Below, one piece after another: positions 62,305-64,000 of a stretch of 64,000 nt of DNA. Where the stretch lies: NCBI RefSeq assembly GCF_000721235.1, contig NZ_JOFH01000001.1, positions 434,001-498,000 on the forward strand, written 5' to 3'. This stretch comes from Streptomyces olivaceus. GTDB taxonomy: Bacteria; Actinomycetota; Actinomycetes; Streptomycetales; Streptomycetaceae. The stretch's first letter is position 1, and each line of letters starts with the position of its first letter. The position numbers and the translations under genes were made by a program. The notes below the pieces were generated by a model, which was not told where the DNA came from, made no database searches, and saw only the letters and a program-made list of their open reading frames with translations.

Positions 62305-64000
62305 GGCGCCCCCCGCTCGTCCGGCGCCCCCGACGGCCCGCCCTCGGGCGGCCCGCTCCCGGCCTGCGAGCCCCCTGCCGAGCCGCCGCCCTCCCACGGC
62401 CCGGCACGACGGGACGACTCCCCCGACGCCCTGCCGTCGGCCGGCGGGACCCTCATGCGGCCGTCACCGCCGCACGCCGCCGCCGGCACCCCAGCCTCCG
62501 ACGGGCCGCTCCCCGCCTGCCGGCTTCCCGCCCGGTCGCCGTCGCGCCGCCCCGTGGGACGGTGGGATGCCTCCGGTGCGTCCGGTGCCGAGGCCGCCGG
62601 GGGCCTTGCCGGGCCCAGACCCGCGCCGTTTCGAAGTGCTCCCGTCAGCGGGCCCTCGGCCCGCGCCCGCTCCGGCTCCGGGGCGCCGGTCCGCGGCTCC
62701 GTTCGCGGCCCTCCGCCCCGCGGTCCTTCCGCCCCGGTGCGCGTCGCGGCGCCGCCCGGCTGCAGGCCGTCCCCGCGCAGTTCCTCCGTGCCCAGCTCCT
62801 CCGGCAGGTGGAAGCGGGCCAGGATCGCCGCCGTACCGGCCGGTACCCGGCCCGGAGTGGCCAGGGAGACCAGCACCATGGTCAGGAAGCCCAGCGGCAC
62901 CGACCACAGGGCGGGCCAGGCCAGCAGTGCGTGCAGGGCCCCGCCGCCGCCCGGGAAGCCTCCCATCGTGGCCGCGACGGCGAGCAGCGCCGACCCGCCG
63001 CCCACCAGCATCCCGGCCGCCGCGCCGGGCGGCGTCAGCCGCCGCCACCAGATGCCGAGGACGAGCAGCGGGCAGAAGGAGGAGGCCGACACGGCGAAGG
63101 CCAGACCGACGGCGTCGGCCACCGGCAGCCCGCCGACCAGCGCGCTCGCGGCCAGCGGTACCGCCATGGCGAGCAGGGTGCCGAGCCGGAAGTGCGGCAC
63201 CGCGCGGGACGGCAGCACATCCTGGGTGAGCACGCCGGCGACGGCCATGGTCAGCCCCGACGCGGTGGACAGGAACGCGGCGAAGGCGCCGCCCGCGACC
63301 AGCGCGCCGAGCAGGTCGCCGCCCACTCCCCCGATCACCCGGTCGGGCAGCAGCAGGACGGCGGCGTCGGCGTCGCCGGTGAGGGTCAGTTCGGGGGCGT
63401 AGAGGCGGCCGAGGGCGCCGTAGACGGGCGGCAGCAGGTAGAAGGCGCCGATCAGGCCGAGGACGGCGACGGTGGTGCGGCGCGCGGCGACGCCGGTCGG
63501 GCTGGTGTAGAAGCGCACCACGACGTGCGGCAGGCCCATCGTGCCCAGAAAGGTGGCGAGGATCAGGCCGTACGTCGCGTACAGCGGGCGCTCGGTGCGG
63601 CTTTCGGCGCGGGAGGGCGACAGGGCGTCGTCGGCGCCTCGTCCGGCGGCCGGGACGGGCGTGTCCGCGGCGAAGGTGAGGCGGGTGCCGGCCTCGATGC
63701 GATGGGTGCCCGCGGGCAGGATCAGCCGGGTGCCGTCGCGGGCCCGCCCGTCCACGGTGCCCTCGGCGGTGACGGTCAGCGGTTCCGCCAGCTTGAGGGT
63801 GAGGGTGTCGTCGACGCGGACCGAGCGCTGCTCGCGGAAGGCGGCGGGTTCCTCGAAGGCGCGGCCGGGGGCGCCGTCGCCCTGCCAGGCCAGCACCAGG
63901 AAGAGGGCGGGGACGAGCAGGGCGGTGAGTTTGAGCCAGTACTGGAAGGCCTGGACGAAGGTGATGCTGCGCATGCCGCCCGCGGCGACGATGGCGGTGA
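62301..64000 (-). CDS. Sodium:solute symporter (SSS family), 5' end outside window
   Basis: At least 565 codons are visible, and the frame continues through the window end (AIVAAGGMRSITFVQAFQYWLKL), so the internal ATG at 63974 is not the start. Membrane segments follow the SSS pattern, including LPHVVVRFYTSPTGVAARRTTVAVLGL, the sodium-site-like VAGGAFAAFLSTASGLTMAVAGVLTQDVL and CPLLVLGIWWRRLTPPGAAAG. It most resembles the acetate/pyruvate (ActP-like) symporters. After about residue 410 of the visible part, a ~150-residue Pro/Gly/Ala/Arg-rich tail without structure runs to the stop. Its substrate is probably a monocarboxylate, by family. Confidence 0.87.
   Translation of the reverse strand, partial: TAIVAAGGMRSITFVQAFQYWLKLTALLVPALFLVLAWQGDGAPGRAFEEPAAFREQRSVRVDDTLTLKLAEPLTVTAEGTVDGRARDGTRLILPAGTHRIEAGTRLTFAADTPVPAAGRGADDALSPSRAESRTERPLYATYGLILATFLGTMGLPHVVVRFYTSPTGVAARRTTVAVLGLIGAFYLLPPVYGALGRLYAPELTLTGDADAAVLLLPDRVIGGVGGDLLGALVAGGAFAAFLSTASGLTMAVAGVLTQDVLPSRAVPHFRLGTLLAMAVPLAASALVGGLPVADAVGLAFAVSASSFCPLLVLGIWWRRLTPPGAAAGMLVGGGSALLAVAATMGGFPGGGGALHALLAWPALWSVPLGFLTMVLVSLATPGRVPAGTAAILARFHLPEELGTEELRGDGLQPGGAATRTGAEGPRGGGPRTEPRTGAPEPERARAEGPLTGALRNGAGLGPARPPAASAPDAPEASHRPTGRRDGDRAGSRQAGSGPSEAGVPAAACGGDGRMRVPPADGRASGESSRRAGPWEGGGSAGGSQAGSGPPEGGPSGAPDERGAP

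Overview
The window is high-GC actinobacterial DNA and almost certainly comes from a Streptomyces chromosome. The evidence is strong G/C third-position bias, GTG starts, twin-arginine signals, a type III PKS/CYP158A/cupin trio, secreted xylan and cellulose enzymes, and many TetR/LacI/ROK/MarR regulators. From memory, gene order at both ends (xylB, regulator, amidase, regulator, aldehyde dehydrogenase on the left; GH12, AA10, and on through ligase, rppA, deformylase, murT/gatD, pfkA and sensor kinase on the right) matches the S. coelicolor SCO1170-SCO1218 neighbourhood. The central part looks like accessory DNA inserted between two conserved blocks. I saw no rRNA, tRNA, CRISPR array, transposase, integrase or replication origin.

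Layout. 1-5.9 kb: the 3' end of xylulokinase, a ROK regulator, a secreted amidase, and a GAF/winged-helix regulator next to an ExaC/ThcA-type aldehyde dehydrogenase. 6.1-16.4 kb: an accessory block holding an alpha/beta hydrolase of the C-C hydrolase type, an AraC and a MarR regulator, an SDR plus amidohydrolase (decarboxylase-like) operon, a SAM methyltransferase, an amino-acid dehydrogenase divergent from an Lrp regulator, a MerR regulator and a small secreted protein. 16.6-29.1 kb: a xylan island with a secreted esterase-like hydrolase, GH10 xylanase with CBM13, LacI repressor, xylo-oligosaccharide ABC importer (binding protein and two permeases), GH3 beta-xylosidase, and an IlvD/Edd sugar-acid dehydratase with a divergent FadR-type regulator. 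29.3-33.1 kb: a small membrane protein, a GT2/TagF wall-polymer enzyme and a DUF2071 protein.

33.2-36.6 kb: a cellulose block with a LacI regulator, two CebR-like boxes, a GH12 endoglucanase lacking a CBM, and an AA10 LPMO with CBM2. 36.7-41.1 kb: a DUF5519-like protein, an MFS pump with its MarR regulator, DUF779, a short membrane protein and a PLC-like phosphodiesterase. 41.3-46.3 kb: a translationally coupled two-ACAD plus quinone oxidoreductase operon, and an XRE-cupin regulator divergent from a thioredoxin-reductase-like flavoprotein. 46.8-53.6 kb: ATP-dependent DNA ligase/NUDIX, an aldehyde dehydrogenase, and the rppA-CYP158A2-momA flaviolin pigment operon. 53.7-55.7 kb: an ACAD/TetR divergent pair with two palindromic operators. 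55.7-64 kb: peptide deformylase, MurT/GatD lipid II amidation, 6-phosphofructokinase, a CtaG-like protein, and a solute:sodium symporter coupled to a LytS-type kinase and running off the window end.

How the genes fit together. Secreted GH10 cuts xylan, the ABC system imports xylo-oligomers, GH3 releases xylose inside the cell, and xylulokinase at the left edge feeds the pentose phosphate pathway. Four CGAAA-n-TTTCG-type boxes flank the xylanase, repressor and importer genes and suggest one LacI regulon. The GH12/LPMO pair does the same for cellulose under CebR-like boxes. The least ordinary parts are the 6-16 kb aromatic-type accessory cluster, the orphan sugar-acid dehydratase in the xylan island, the CBM-less GH12, and the codon-usage drift inside the beta-xylosidase.
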